Counted from the stretch's first letter, positions 1 through 22,620 are shown. The stretch is DNA of 64,000 nt from Maylandia zebra (GCF_041146795.1 NC_135174.1:24700878-24764877), one strand, 5' to 3'. The notes: generated by a model not told the origin, from the letters alone. Program-made: numbers and translations.

Positions 1-3000
1 AGAAATTTGTTAGACTGTGTAGAAATCTGAGGAAGAATATCAAGTTTCTCGATTAATCTGTGATTTTTAGGGTTTCAATCAGTAATTTAATGTCTCATTT
101 AATACAACATGATGTTCACTTTTAAAAATTATAATGCCATCTACAGAAACATAAACAAACAAATAAAGTAGGGTATGGTTTAGAGTGCTGCTACCTTGTG
201 ATCAGAGCATGATAAAGGTAAATGTTAAAGCAGCACTAGAGAGAAGTGTTTCTCTGCCCTGAAAGATTAATGTATTAAATGCACATTCTTCATGACTATC
301 TTATACAAAAAGATTTATTGAACCACAAAACACTGGCAGCCTTTTTAAGTTAACGATTTTTCTCATACAACTTATTTATTATGAAAATACTAGGTATAAG
401 ATGAACAAAGATTGCTATGAATTGTGAGTCATGTAAAGCAACGAGTCAATATGGAGCTTCAAATAATCATATGTCCCCTTTTAAAGTTTTCACAGCAAAA
501 AAGATTTTAAATTTGTGATGCAGCTGGGTGAGTTCACTAACTGGTGCTTTTTAAATCAGCCTGGAGGAATTTTCTCATTGAAATAAGCTGTAGAGTTTGC
601 TGGAGATAATCTTCTGGGGTTTCTTTAATCTCAGTATTAAGAAAGGCAATTTTAGGTTTGAGGCTTTCTTTTTCTAATAGCAGTTACTCAGTCATTCTCA
701 TTCCATGCTATTCACATGGGATTATTTGTAATAAATATTGTCATGGATGAATTAGTTTTATCAGTGTATAGAGAAATCACATGAGATTAATCCTCCTGGC
801 TCTGCCTCTGGGGACCGTTAAGTCTGATCCGCAACACCACATGTTGCTCCGGCTGCTATTCATTTACTTTTCCTTCATGCTGACACTGATTGAATTTTTT
901 TTTTGTTTAATGGAGTTTCAATTTGAAAGTCCATTAACTGACTAACCAAAGATGATCAATGGACAGATCCCAGTTGCCCATAAGCTAATGGATTTTTGAC
1001 TTTCTAATAGCAGCAGAGTGATGTAATGTAATCAATACTTTTCTTGTTAAAGCTGTACCACCTCTAAAAGTTTGCTATGTGAGAGTACCAAGACACACTA
1101 AACATATTAACAGACATTGGACTAAAATGCTCTCTCATTTCTTTGCATTTTCACTGTCTACTGAATATACTAACATACAATAGCACCAGGCTTGTCCTAG
1201 TCACTTCATAATGAGCCTAAGAAGGGATCAGCCAGGTTTCCACGGTGCTGATTAACATGTGGTAATCACAGTTGAATCACAGCAAAAGCCTTAAGAAACC
1301 TGTGAACTTGGTAGGTTGGAAAATGACTTGGCACAGCTGTTTGGCTAGAAACTCTGCAAGCCTACTTCACAATAAGTGTCAACGTTAAAGGTCAAAAGGT
1401 TGGTCGAGAGGGTTATAGTTAGTTTATGCAGCCATCCAATTATCCAAAAGGGGTCGGATACAGCAGCTTATCCCAGCTGCTATGGGCTAGTGCTTCACCC
1501 ATGACGGGTCACCAGTCTTATCACGGGGCTATCACAGAGAGACAGACAACTGTTCACACTCAGCCAATTTACAATCATCAGATAACTTAACATGCATGTC
1601 TGTGGACTGTGGGAGAACCAACACAGGCAGAGAGAGAACATGCTAACGCCACACAGAAACCCTTCTTGCTGTGAAGTGACGGTGCTAACCACTACTGTAC
1701 TACTGTGCATTCTGTTTTAAGTTTTTTTTTAATTTTATTATAATTTTCTTTAGCTTTTTTAATATTTATTGCTATTTTTCGCCCAGACCAAGTACAAAAA
1801 CACTGACCCTCTGATGGGGGTAACCCTAACCCTATATTGTTAACCTGGAAGAACAATTTAATAAGAACAAAAATGGTTACGATCTTAGAGAGTTCATCTT
1901 ATAAGAAAAAAAAATACAAAATGCCTTGTAATAGATTTAGAACTAGCTGATTTCCATGATCACCGCCTGGGCGGGTAATAATAATTAATCAGCTATAAAA
2001 TATCAAAATATTTGAGCTACAAGTAGATCAATTTGATCAAATTATAAAAAAGCAAAATACTTTTTTTTTTTTTGTTTTAAAACATGGCAGGTGTCATGAT
2101 GTGTGGTATGGAGAGGAGCCAGATGCAGGGCTCCTCCTTTATTTGACTTCTCTGGAAACCATCAGGAAGAGCAGAAGTTAAACTAGGAAAACATGACACG
2201 CACAAGGGAGCACATCAAGGAACAAAAACAGCACAGAGCTAGACAGGATATATGCTACAGACTCACAGGTGGGTTTTTTTTATTTTTTAAACTGGGGTTT
2301 TCTACTTTTATTTTGAAATATATATATTTCTCACGAAAATGCAAAAAACGGATGTGGAAACATTGGCTATTAATAAGCTCGCAAACAATAACACAGAACC
2401 ATGTTTGTGATGTCAGAAACGGAGATAAAAGTATCCTCCTTTTCCACGTAGCTACATGCAATTCAACTTCTGAACATCTCCCTATTTGGTGTTAGCTTTA
2501 AAAAAAAGAAGAAAAAAGTTTTGAGTGACTTAAAACACCGTTTACATGTGGTCGAAAGGCCTGAGGCCTTACTAGGGATTAGAAAACAGGTGGGAAAAGA
2601 GACATGGGTGCATGTAAACAACACAGGTGGAGACAGACAGGGAGGGAGGAAACACACACACACACACACTAAACCACACACAGAAACAAAGGACACTGTG
2701 AAGGTTAGAATATAAAATCATAACAAGAGTCACAGCAATATGACAGAAAACCCCATAATGGTAAATCATTACAACACCCTTGGACCGCAACGGCTGATTA
2801 CCAAAAACGTGTGAGTGACGTAGTGAAAACTGAATTCCTGTCATACTTTAAATGACTTCTCTGAAACTTAAGGCGACGACACACCCACAGGTTGGATATC
2901 CTGACAGTCTGACTCACTGTGATGATGTTTTTAGTCTACAAGAGGCTCCGTTGTTGGTTTTTGTACACCATGATCTCATCATCAGGCGTCCTGTTGTCCA

Positions 3001-5526
3001 TTGTTCTTCACGCTCGACTGCTGGGCAGCGCCGGGAATAAACTGTTGATATCATAGTCTGTTGTGCCTGCTGTTATAATGTCAACATTTACCACCAGACG
3101 TTTGAAGGAGTGAAAAAGTAAGTCTGTCACGCTTTTTAAAAATTGTTCTCTGTGTATTATTGCCTTTACTTAGTAGCTTTAAACACCCACTGCAGAAGTA
3201 CCACGCCAAGTTCAACCTGTCTCCTCTTCTCAGTGTTTTACCTTTTGTGGTATTATCCACAGTTATGAACTTTTCAGTTGTTCCTAAGGCTGATAAGATG
3301 TGTGGAGACAGTAGCCTTTGTTGCTGTCAGGGAAAAATGCCAGCATGTTACAAGGCATTTTACATCTCAAATGAAGAGAGACCCCTTCCTTGTGCTGCCC
3401 CATGCCTCAAGCCCTGTTTGTGCTGCTTGGATGGATATAATGAATGGCCTGTCCCTGGCTGTCTGTGTGTGGCCCACCATGGTCTTGTGGGATATTTGTA
3501 TCCTTCAGTCTACTGTATATCATCTCTGTGTTGTCTGTGTCATAGGCACTGTGAGAAAAATTCCTTGAAAGAAACCCTGTGGGGAGATTTGAATGCTGCA
3601 ATCACTTCTTGTTAGGTCTTAAAGAAAAACATGCCAGTTCAGCTCATTTCTTTAGTTGCTGAATAAGATCAATAAATATTATAGCAACAGGTTTTGACAC
3701 AGCTATTTGAAAACACTATTAACGAAGCCTTTGATAGAAAAATGCTATGATTATCATGTTTTGCTAGTTTGCACTCAGACAGTGACTGATTTTTGTCTTT
3801 AAGTACTTAAGATTCGACTTGATTTTATAAGGCTTAATATAAGACCTTGCCCTTACTATGACAGTTATCACTGAAGAGTCAGTCAGTGCTTCACACCAAA
3901 TAAGATGAAATGACTTTAGAGGGGAACATGCAGTTGCAGTTTTCATCTACTTGCTCAGCCTCCTGATCCTGAGACCCTCTTTGAGCAAGGGCCTACAAGG
4001 TTTTTGAGAAACTTCTTAAAGGATATGCTGAAACTTTAACCATAACATGTGAACACTTGTGTCGTTTCTCCATTTCACAGCCTTGAGCTTCAGTTGAGAG
4101 TGTGAAAAAAATCACTATATTAAAAATTGTTTTGATATAGAAGGAATTATGGTAAGAAAGTAAGTGCGCTCCAGCTTGCTTTAACCAACCACCTATATTA
4201 CATGGTGGAAACTTACCCCCCAGAAAAGTACTCTTTGAAGTTTTCTTCAGTGAATGATCAAATATACATGTCTCTATTCATCTACGTCATAGACATGAAA
4301 CTGGTGCAGATATGCTGTTGGTTACATAAAAATCTCACTGAACAAAAGTCTGATTTTAGCTTCAGATTGTGACACTTGGAGTCGGTGTAAAATTGATTTG
4401 GCTGCAGATTTTAAAAGGTTAAATGTGATTATCAGCTGTGAAAATTTCAAGTGGATAATTCCTGTTTTTATTAAGTAATGAGGGCAAAAATAATGTGAAT
4501 TAAGAAGTGCAAAATTTAGATCCACTCCTATGTAGTTGAGTGATTGTAAATCATTAAATATTCATAGTATAAAGGTTAAATTATGCATGGCAAAAAATTA
4601 AAGCATGAAGCATCTGATGGAAATGTTTTAAGATTTAACAGATTTTTCTATAAGGAATCACCTATGAAGGGCTTTCAGAGGACTTGAGACTTACTCTTAA
4701 GCCAAAACAATGTTTTCATGGTGCAGCAAATGGATAACTGGAGCTCCACAGGATGACAGTTGTTAATTTTGATTCATTTACATATTTTATTAACCTATTT
4801 GGCATTGGTTTGTTTTTGCCCTAGCACTCATCGTTGTTTTAGTGTGGGGGGGAAAAATATTTTCTCCAGTTTTGTACTTCAGTCTTGTTCCGTTTGGACG
4901 AACTTTGGAGTGAGATGTCAACAGATAAAGTGGCCTAGCATTGCCAGTCATGTGGACTCTGTATAGATCTGTTATGAAGTGTGAGATGAATTTGAAGGTT
5001 GATGTCCTGGTAAATCTACTGTCACCTTGAAAGACAGATTGTGGATACAAGCAACTGAAATGTCCTTCCTCTGACGGGTGACTGAGGAGTTTGGTCATTT
5101 GGGAGCGGTACAGAGTAGATGATACTGTGCATTGAAAGGAGCCAGTTTGAGTGGTTTGGCCTCCTGGACACCTCATAGTGAGCTTTTCTTGGGCGGGTCT
5201 CACTGGGAGGTGACTGAGTGGATAGATTACACCTCTTGGCTACTTGGAAGAGATGGAGGAGTTGGCGAGGGAGAGCGAGGTCTTTGACTTGCGCTCATTT
5301 CTAGCTCCTATTAGAATGATTTTATCCTGAGAACAGAGTAACGATTCTTCTCTATTTGAAATCATACAGGGATTTCTTGAACATAAAGTATGCTGATGTA
5401 GTTATTTTGAAGTTTGGGACAGATTTATTATGAGTGTCCCTCTTTGAAACCGTCCCCATGACAGGGGAAAAAAGGAACGCTATCAGTCTGTCACTATTTA
5501 ACACATTCACATTTGTTCTTTTTCAG
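1..5526. other. Upstream intergenic DNA before lzts2
   Basis: AT-rich DNA with no exon that I can tie to a known protein. It holds an old interspersed repeat at about 1430-1712, a short CA run near 2653-2669 and a small T-rich tract near 2056. Open frames here are short (the longest is 151 codons, at 3160-3615) and have no recognisable domain. Non-coding 5' exons of lzts2 could lie here, because the first coding exon starts at a splice acceptor (5521-5526), but I cannot place them from sequence alone. Confidence 0.5.
1430..1712. repeat. Old teleost interspersed repeat
   Basis: The text around 1460-1700 (a 'cccagctgc' start, 'cagagagacagac', 'aacatgcatgtctgtggact', a 'gagaacatgc' block, then 'cttcttgctgtgaagtgac' and 'gtgctaaccactac') follows the well-known dispersed fish repeat with these phrases in this order. 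It is diverged and internally shortened. I recognise the family by wording only and do not assign a clade. Confidence 0.6.
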
Positions 5527-5553
5527 CACGAGTGACCTCTCTGAGCTGCCACC

Positions 5554-8500
5554 ATGGCCCTGGTTCAGCCTCTACCTGTATCTGCTGAGCCCCACACCCC
5601 AAGCCTGAGTGGAGGAGCTCGCAGACGACACCCTTCTGCCCCTTCCCCCCCCATCAACGCGCCACTGGCCACTCTGGATCCTATGGGTTCTGTCGGTAGC
5701 CTCATCACCACCCACCCTGGTCCCTACCAGGACCATCGCCCAATTGTTGAGCTGGGAGCCAGAGTTCGACGGCCCACACCAGGAGTTTCCCGCGTGGACT
5801 CCGAGTCGCCCCAACAGGATCTGTTACTGCAAAGCATTCCCCCAGTCAAGAAACAGAACTCCACGACGTCCAGCAGAGGGCTGGAGAAGGAGACTGGGAA
5901 CGGGAACTACACATATCTGAATGAGGACTACATAGGTGACTGGAATGACAGTCATGTGACACCTGGCAGCCCAGGAAGTGAAGTAGACGAGATTAAAGAA
6001 GGATTAAATGGAAATATTGGAGGACCTCCTCCTAAACTGATCCCAGTGTCAGGAAAACTTGAGAAGGTGAGTGTGTGAGGCTCCACAGTGCATACCATAT
6101 ATGTGGTCCATATCATTCAGTTTTGTCCGCCCTATAAAGACTCCATTTCCCAGAAGCAGGGCCTGTGTCACATAAAACATATTTTAACTACTTATTCACA
6201 GCTTTGTTTAGGCTTAATTTTGCTTTGTAAAGCTTTAGATTATATCAAATTCACTCTTTTTACTTTTTACTAGAATATGGAGAAAACAGTGCTGCGGCCC
6301 ACTGCCTTCAAACCCGTCATTCCCAAGAGCCGCTCCTCGATGCAGTATCTCTCGCCTCGCCATTGTGCCAATGCGCCAGAAAGCCAAAACAACCTGAACC
6401 TGCTCAGCCCCACCCACAGAGATGTGTCGCCCTCCTGCTCTGAGAAGCGTAGCTCCTATAGTGGTGGGCGTAACGCCGCTGGTGGTAACAGCCAGTCTTG
6501 CTCATTATCAGACTCTGGACGCAATTCCCTCTCTAGCCTGCCGCCTTACAGTGCTGCCAGCTACAACCTGCCGTCGGGGGAGGCTTCCGCTGGCCACCTA
6601 GAGCCCATGAAGAGCGCCCCGCCAGTGACTGTACATGGACACTCCAACTCAGACAGCGGGCGATCCTCCTCCAGTAAGAGCACAGGCTCTGGGTCGATAA
6701 GTGGGCGGGGGCAGCCTCTGTCTGACAGCGGGTCTGGTGGGCGTTCTCCTGGCCCTGTGGAAGGCTATGAGGGGGTGGTAAGGGATCTAGAGGACAAACT
6801 GAGGGAGAGAGAGCTGGAGCTGCAGCAACTCAGAGACAATCTGGATGAGAATGAAGCTGCAATATGTCAGGTGAGACCTCCAAACAAAATATCCAAGCAG
6901 GACATTTGCTTTATCTAAACTTACACAGATCTGAACTTTGACCTCTCTGCCACTGGTTGTTCTGCTTTACAGGTTTATGAGGAGAAGCAGAAGCGCTTTG
7001 AGCTGGAACTGGAGGAGCTGAGGCAGGGCTGTGCCACCAGGATGCAGGTTGCCTCTCAGAAAGCCCAGCGTGCACAGCAGGTGCTTCAGCTGCAGGTTAG
7101 AACCTCAGACAAGAATATTCAGTGCTGGCTTTTGAAAACAAAGCATTGTTTTAAGTGTATCGCTCTCTCTCTCTCTCTTTTTTCTTTTTATGGCTGCAGG
7201 TTTTCCAGCTCCAGCAGGAGAAGAAGAAACTTCAGGAGGACTTTGCTCAGCTTCTGAAGGAGAGGGAGCAGCTTGAGGAGCGCTGCACCTCGTATGAGCA
7301 TGAGAAGATCCAGCTGGGCCCTCGACTCGAGGAGACCAAGTGGGAGGTGAGCGGATGTTCTTTAAACTCTTATATAATGTAGTAATAAGTACATGAAATA
7401 CATTTGAGTTTTAAAGTGTATTATTGTGCCCTTTTAGTGATTTTTTTTTTTTTGTGCCACATCTCATTCTTCATTAAACGCATCACTGCTATAAGAGCTG
7501 TGCAAATCAAATCACTAATTTAATGTCTTGCTGTAATCGTGAATGAAATGAAATTAATGTCATCCAATGAATTTTAGTGATAACAAAAAAATACTTTAAA
7601 AAAAAGGCTTCTTTTAAAGAAAAATATCCAATATTTTATAAGAAAAAGTTCAGTCAGTTCAAAACGTAAAAGTAACTATTTCATGGTTTATATTAATTAT
7701 TCTGACTGATTTTGTGTAAAATACAAATCCTTTCTAAAGTTCAAAGCAATCTCCACACCTTCTTAACGATTCTGCAACATTTTAGTGTATTATTATTCTA
7801 AAAAGCGCTATATACTTAATATTTGTACTTAATTTTGGATCTAAAATAATTACCTGCACACACAAACGTTAGCCTCTCAGACTGAAAACTGTTTGGTTGT
7901 ATTTTATGACATTTTCTTCAAGAGAGAGTTTCTGAAATGAACCATTTTCACTCTTTTCTGACATTTAATTACTGATCAAATCGATTGTCTGCATAAATAA
8001 ATGTCAGTTTGATTGATAATGGGAATCATTGCACTTATTTGTTTAAGTAAGATTGTTTAAGAGCTTGGGTATTGTATTAAAAATTTCCATCTGGAAAACC
8101 AACTAGTGACAAGCTGCAAACCTTTAAAGTCAAACTTTTTACCTCTATGGATGAGGTCTACCTCATTAAATCTGTAAATAAGACAGTAAATAAAAACCAC
8201 CAAACAGCAGGTCAGTGACACAAATGTTATTTAGCCTTCTCTAAAATCTTTCATCTATAAAGCACAACAACTCCTTTATCCATTTTAGTAGTAGTAGTAG
8301 TACCATCTAACCTTCAAAACCAACAGAGCTCTTTGTCGACACTTCATTGACTGAATTTCCCTCCTAAATGCTTCTCTCCACTCAGGTCTGTCAGAAGTCT
8401 GGGGAAATCTCGTTGCTGAAGCAGCAGTTGAAGGAAGTGCAGAGTGAGTTAGCTCAGCGTGTGGGGGAGATCGTCTCACTGCGGGGTCAACTCAGGGAGA

Positions 8501-9093
8501 CTCGTGGCGAGCTGACCAACACCCAGGTGCTGCTCCAGGAGGCCCACGGCACCATCCGAACTCGAACACTGGAGCTGGAGGTGTGTGAAAATGAGCTTCA
8601 GCGTCGCAAGAGCGAAGCAGAGCTACTCAGAGAAAAGGTAGGACGCCTGGAGGGGGAAATGGCTCATCTCCGAGATGCTCTGGTCAATCAAGGCCCGGGA
8701 AACAGACAGTGTCAGGTGTTTCAGGAAGCCGAGGAGCAGCTGCTCGCCTACGAGAGCGACGAAGCGAAGGCTCAGCGGCAGAGCAACACCGAGGCGCTGC
8801 AGAGCATGAAGGTGCAGATGGACAGGATGAGATCCGAGTTAGCTTTTGAGCGTCAAAAAGCTGAGCAGCAACTGGGAAGCTTTGAGGAGGAGCGCAAGAT
8901 ATGGCAGGAGGAAAAGGACAAAGTAATTCGCTACCAGAAGCAGCTGCAGCAGAACTATGTGCAGATGTATCGCAGGAACCGAGAGCTGGAGCAGCTCCTG
9001 CAGGAGCTCAGTTTGGAACTGGAAAGCAGAGATGATGATGAGGGCAGCGGCAATGAGATCAACTTTGATGAAATTGCCGCAACAGAAATTTGA
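5554..9093 (+). CDS. lzts2: Leucine zipper putative tumor suppressor 2 (Lzts2/LAPSER1)
   Basis: Five coding exons: 5554-6066, 6274-6870, 6973-7095, 7200-7346 and 8386-9093 (stop TGA 9091-9093). All junctions are GT-AG in phase 0 and give 695 aa; human LZTS2 is about 670. The start has a strong Kozak context (GCCACCATGG). The N-terminal half is Ser/Pro/Gly-rich and low-complexity; around residues 155-173 lies the LZTS block GPPPKLIPVSGKLEKNMEK, followed by SDSGRNSLSSLP and SDSGRSSSSKSTGS. From about residue 335 the protein is one long coiled coil (Fez1/LZTS domain) that includes KWEVCQKSGEISLLKQQLKE, and it ends in the family-typical IAATEI. Known family roles: centrosome/midbody microtubule control (katanin p80 binding) and nuclear export of beta-catenin, which dampens Wnt signalling. 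LZTS1 and LZTS3 are the alternatives; the N-terminus and the pdzd7 neighbour favour LZTS2. I cannot say which teleost a/b copy this is. Confidence 0.95.
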
Positions 9094-12000
9094 CCCTCGT
9101 ATCTGTCCTTTGATTGTGTTTCTTTTTTTTCTTTTTTTTTTAAATTTTGCACTACTGTAAGCTAATTGTCTTTCCTCCTTCATGTTCAGACAAGCATAAA
9201 AGTACTTAAAATGTAAAAAAAAAAGTGGTGTTTCACACCTGCACCGCTTGATTTCTGCTTCATTGGTCTGGTCTACAAGTCTCACTTTAAAGCCACTGAC
9301 CTTTAATTAGTTGTTAGCCCTCCACCTCAATCCTTTGCCCTTCTATTAATGTCTGTTAGTATTAACACCGACCAGATATAAGCATACGAGCCCTGGTCCT
9401 CTCACGCTTTTCAAAGTTCGTGGGAGATTTTGTTTGTGGGTGACTCACTTCTCTCATTCTCTCAACCTTTCGCTATCCTCCCCCTGTGTTGGTTATGACT
9501 CCACCTTCCCTGCTGGCTTTAGCACTCCCACTCTGTGTTAGTAGTCAGCTCTCATTAGTGCAGTTCATTTAGACGGAGCCCACGCTGTCGTCAGTGATTG
9601 TGGGATACCACACAATCAGGATGTCATGATAAGAGTGAGTGAATCAGAGCCTGGTGCTAATCGCTGACAGGTCTATCTTGTTGTTTTCCTCAGAACTAGT
9701 CCAGCTTTTATGCTAACTGTTCATGACCAACAAGTAAACTGTTGATCGTTCTCTACTTATTTTCACTGTAGCAACAAAAAACAAAACCCTAGTTTTTTTG
9801 TTGCCCAAATATGTTGTTTCTGGACATGTAATGATCTTGGAAAACAAACTTAAGGCTTCTTAAAAATGCACTCTGATAGTTTGGAAATACAAAGTGGACT
9901 ATTAGTCTTTATTTATTTTATTTTATTTTTTCACATTTATACTATTACAAGGTGGATGCTCATATTAAAAATGGCCAATTAAAAAAAATCTAAAAAAAAA
10001 ATTAGGTCAGCATTTGAGCAAGTAATCCCTGTGAGCCAAAAGCTCTGGCTTTTTAAAGTGCATGTCCTTAATATAGTCATATCTGGCACACATCAGCCCC
10101 AGCCACCTACTGTTCACACCTTCTGTTAGCGGTGGGCAGCCAATCAAAAGATCGCTTAGAGCTGCCTTAAGGCCCAGTATGAGATATTTGACAAGTATAA
10201 CCCCAGGATTAACACTCGGTACAGCTGGAGCTGATTGCATCCACTTAAGACAATGCTTGTAGTTTCACCATGCTGCGTTCTGGTGTGATTTGAAGGTTCG
10301 CAAGGAATGGCAAAAAATTGTCAGAATTGACAGAGACATTCAACCAGTGTACTCCCCAGAGCTCGTAATGTGCACAATAGGTTCCCCTTATCCCTAAATT
10401 AATGGAGAGGGTGGAAGCCGTGTCATCAACATCTGTCTAGTCTTAATTCACAGTATTTAACAATGCCTGGAACAAATATTACTTTAACACCACTACACAT
10501 ATCAGCTTTAAGCTCGCACAGACACAAACATCTGTGCCACAGTTATCTCAAGATTGGATTAAATAACTCTCCCGGAGAGTAGCAGCAGAACATGAGGATA
10601 AAATCTTCCAAAACCTTAACAGGACAGTAACTTCATGATATCATTGCTTTAAAGATGATATTTACCAAAAAACATTAATGTCCCAAATCACTTCCTGTTT
10701 ACTGTTCGATTTATAGTTTTTCTGCACCATACAGTGGCTTTAATTTCCAGATACGGAACAAAAACGATCTCCATGTCATGTTTACCTCTTTCTGTTACCA
10801 GTGCTGTAGTACAGTCAGTCACATCTTATTCAAATCTACGCTAAAAAGTGTGCTCACTCTTAGTAAAATGCTGAGCATGTGTTTTACGGGTGAGAAATAG
10901 CCCAGGACTCTGAAACTGAAGCAGCAAAATGGAGATTAGCCATGATTTATTTACTTATGTACACCTGTGCATAATCGTCTTGCTGTTTTTGCAAAAGCTA
11001 GACTGTCTTCATTTTGTTAGTGTTTGGTGGAAACACCGTTAACTTCTCCCTTAAGTTTAGGATCAAACTATTTTGGCTTTAAAGAAATATGACATCAGGA
11101 CAATATGGATGATAATTTTGTCTGGTAATAAATCAAGCGCACCCCTGTCCTTTACAGCAGTGCAACTTCACTTCTATCCTAAAACCGAAAACAAATTCAC
11201 CATTCAGTTCAGCTTGAACTAAATGGAGAGAGACAAACAAGAGTCCTTGGTCAACAAGCTCTAACTCCAGAACATGTTTGAAGTGAAAGGATCATCAGTG
11301 TTTGCCTGCAAACAGGATCTCTGAGGGTTTCTCATCTGGTCCTCTTTCAGTGATGGTTAACCGGATGTTTGCTGGTTATCTGCTACTGCTCTCCCTCTGG
11401 TCCAAAGAGGAGCAGCAGTTTTTGTAAGTTTAACTTAAAATGCACCAACTAGCCTGAAGGTCAAGGAAATCCCATGTGAAAAGCCCCCCTTTTTTTTTAG
11501 GTTTAGCAAATTCACGGTTTTAAATCATCAATAATCATGTTAAATAATCAGGATTGCAAGATTTTGTCCAAAATTATCATGATTGTGGCTTTTGCCTAAA
11601 TCGAGCAGCCTTATTTTGTGGTTGTGGACCTGCTGCTGAGCATGCAGAAGTAAATAAGGGAGAGGTTGTCAGTGTTGGGAATTAGATGCAGTGTTTTGGA
11701 TCTCCTCAAACATCCAGATATTAAAGGGAAATCATAATGCCTAATTTCTTATATCACACAGTATATTGTGACTGTTTTTCCCCTTTATCATTGTTTTGTT
11801 TTTTAATCATAATTGGAGAAACTACTCTCAAAGAGGTCGTCGTTTTTCTGTGTGGATAAAGTGTTATGAACGTTTCCGTATTACTCATCGCTGAAATGGC
11901 GAGCTCTTGTACCAAGTGACGTTTTCGTTTAAAGTCAAACTAATTTTCCACCGACTGCTTGAATCTGTTTATTTACGCCCCTGTACCACAGGAGGAGACG

Positions 12001-12116
12001 CGTCCTGTTCCTCTCTCACTGCTGAGTGAATCATTATTATCCTCCATTATTATGTAAATAAACCTCACTTGTCCATAACATGATAAAGTTTTCTTCCAGA
12101 GATGTGTTCATCTCAC

Positions 12117-12122
12117 AATAAA
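12117..12122 (+). terminator. Candidate lzts2 poly(A) signal
   Basis: AATAAA on the + strand about 3.0 kb after the lzts2 stop codon; a second copy lies at 12327-12332. Which of them is used cannot be told from sequence. Confidence 0.35.
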
Positions 12123-12369
12123 AGCATAGCCACTGTGAATAGACCAAAGCAATGTCCCACGTTCTATATTTTGCTCCTACAGATATGATGCCTGTATATT
12201 ACTGTTTGTGTAGATGTTTGTTTTGGTTCCTCAGTATAATTTTATAATCCACAATATTTGTATGAAAACATTAAATGTATATTTTCATGCTGTACATTTC
12301 TTGAACAAACCCACTCTGGTTTTAATAATAAAAAAAGAGACAAAAGTTTAACAGCTGTGTCAGTTTGTA

Positions 12370-12375
12370 TTTATT
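12370..12375 (-). terminator. Candidate pdzd7 poly(A) signal
   Basis: AATAAA on the minus strand, about 625 nt past the pdzd7 stop codon. It lies inside the region where lzts2 transcripts may also end, so the two 3'UTRs may meet or overlap here. Confidence 0.35.
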
Positions 12376-12999
12376 ACACCAGGTCTTTCCTCCATGTACA
12401 GATGTATTTTCTCCCATTTTTAATTCTTTGTTTACATTTAGTATTTTCTGGTGTAACTTTTCAGAAATCCTTCTTGCTAGCTGCTGTCCACAGGAATATT
12501 GTGAATGGTCCGTGTCTGCCCTCTTCAGGTAGAAAATTGAATTTAAAGCCACCTTAACGTGGATTCTTATTAATATTCAGTCCACTGGGGCTTTCAAAGG
12601 CACTCAAAAGTTAAAGTTTGCCATCCTGCACAGTTTAAAATTCAGGAGCATAACCTACAGTTCTCCATCTGTTATGCACTAATGGATATTGGTCAAACAA
12701 GTTAAAAATGTTCTGGACGGGCACTGGCCCCAGGGTTGTGAAAAAGTGAGAGATTTCATTTGTACACAAACACAACTTTTTGGTTTGTTCATTTTCTCTT
12801 AAATATTATCTGCAGCTTTGCTTCAGTTCAGAAAGTTTCTGTGTCCTTGTTCCCAAATTTAACTTGAATGGCAAAAAATGCATACCAGTCCTCAGCAGTG
12901 TGTGTGCTGGTAAAAGTTTACCTGTGTCCAAGTTAAATTCCGGCGGCTGCTTATCACTGGATATTTTTTCTAAATCCACAAAAGCATCTCAGAGTCCTT

Positions 13000-21537
<8,538 letters not shown>

Positions 21538-22379
21538 GGAGGCTGGCGGGGTCTCCTTTCACACACTCTCAGCTCCACGCAGAGGACTCTACAGGAGCAC
21601 AGAGCAGACGGATTGTCTTGTATTCCCTGCATGGTGATACTGCATTATACTCACATTTAAGAGAACTTCAAATCACTCGAATGTGCAGTGGTGTAAACTG
21701 GATTTTACTCACTGAGGTTGGCTGTTTTCCCACATGATAAGTGACTCTTTTGCTTCCTGGAGTCACACTCTGGCCCATTCCTGCCCATGTTGCATTGTTC
21801 TCACCTGTCTGAGTCTCAGAACCAAATCAATATTGGATGCATGAATAAAAACTTGCACATCATATGAATACACCATAATGCATTTGGATGTAAAAGAAAC
21901 AAATAAACAAAAACCTGTCGAACATATGGAGCTACCAAATTCTTTCCAAATCAGCTCAGGAAAGGTTCACTCTTAGCTATTCTTGCTGCAGAAGGTGAGG
22001 TAAGAAATAGGATTTAACTGGTTTATTTAAGTCCTGTCTGACCCACTTAAGAGTCACGAAGTCACATGGTGCTGATGCCATGGTTACATGTCACTAAGAG
22101 TTACCATCTTGGGGTTCCCCCTGAGCGCCTCACTGAGCTTCAGGACCAAGGACAGCGACGCTAAATAACGTCAAAAGTTACGTCAAACGGCCAAATTTAA
22201 GTTTAGCATATAAATATTCAAATGAGAAAACGTGTAATAAACGTGCTCTGCGTCTTAATTTAATCCAGCTTCTATAGTATCTAAAACGTCAGTGCTAAAT
22301 TTGGATATTTTTTGCAATATGGTGTCTGAGAAAATAAAGACGCGTAAATAAATACCTACCACTCATTTCGTGCTCTGAA

Positions 22380-22620
22380 CACCGCTGACTTCTTCTAACG
22401 TTTTCTGCTTAAGTACAACCAGGCACTACGAAGCTTCCACTCTATCCTTTCTATTCACCCCCATATTCTTTAAATTAAAACAACCAACTCTGCTGTTTCG
22501 TATACCTGAGTCTATGTTTGTGGGAAATGACTCAACGCACCTGGCCTGGACATTTCTGGCGTCAACAAAGCCCCGCCCCCACAATCCGTCCATTGGCTGG
22601 ATTGCGTTGAATTGAGAGTG
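22380..22620 (-). promoter_or_regulatory. Likely pdzd7 promoter / first non-coding exon region
   Basis: About 0.9 kb upstream of the pdzd7 start codon the DNA holds a GC box (GGGGGCGGGGC read on the minus strand, near 22573-22583) and an inverted CCAAT motif (CCAGCCAATGG on the minus strand, near 22591-22601). This is where a minus-strand promoter would be expected. Transcription start and any non-coding exon are not resolved. Confidence 0.45.

Larger units (their letters stand above)
9094..12999. other. Convergent 3' region between lzts2 and pdzd7
   Basis: No coding exon is seen. The stretch probably holds a long lzts2 3'UTR and the pdzd7 3'UTR, since the genes face each other. Canonical AATAAA signals on the + strand sit at 12117-12122 and 12327-12332, and a minus-strand AATAAA (TTTATT on +) sits at 12370-12375. 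No closer canonical + signal was noticed just after the lzts2 stop, so a roughly 3-kb 3'UTR is possible, but this is inference. Confidence 0.4.

Noticed and set aside
3160-3615. 151-codon plus-strand ORF
   Set aside because: Cys-rich but matches no family I know, lacks splice context or a good start, and lies in an AT-rich repeat-bearing region; probably chance.
4790-5203. 137-codon minus-strand ORF upstream of lzts2
   Set aside because: No domain, no conserved-looking motif and no splice partners; treated as chance.
8839-9285. Minus-strand ORF over the lzts2 last exon
   Set aside because: A shadow of the coding strand; Leu-rich because the antisense of coiled-coil Glu/Gln codons reads as Leu/Ser.
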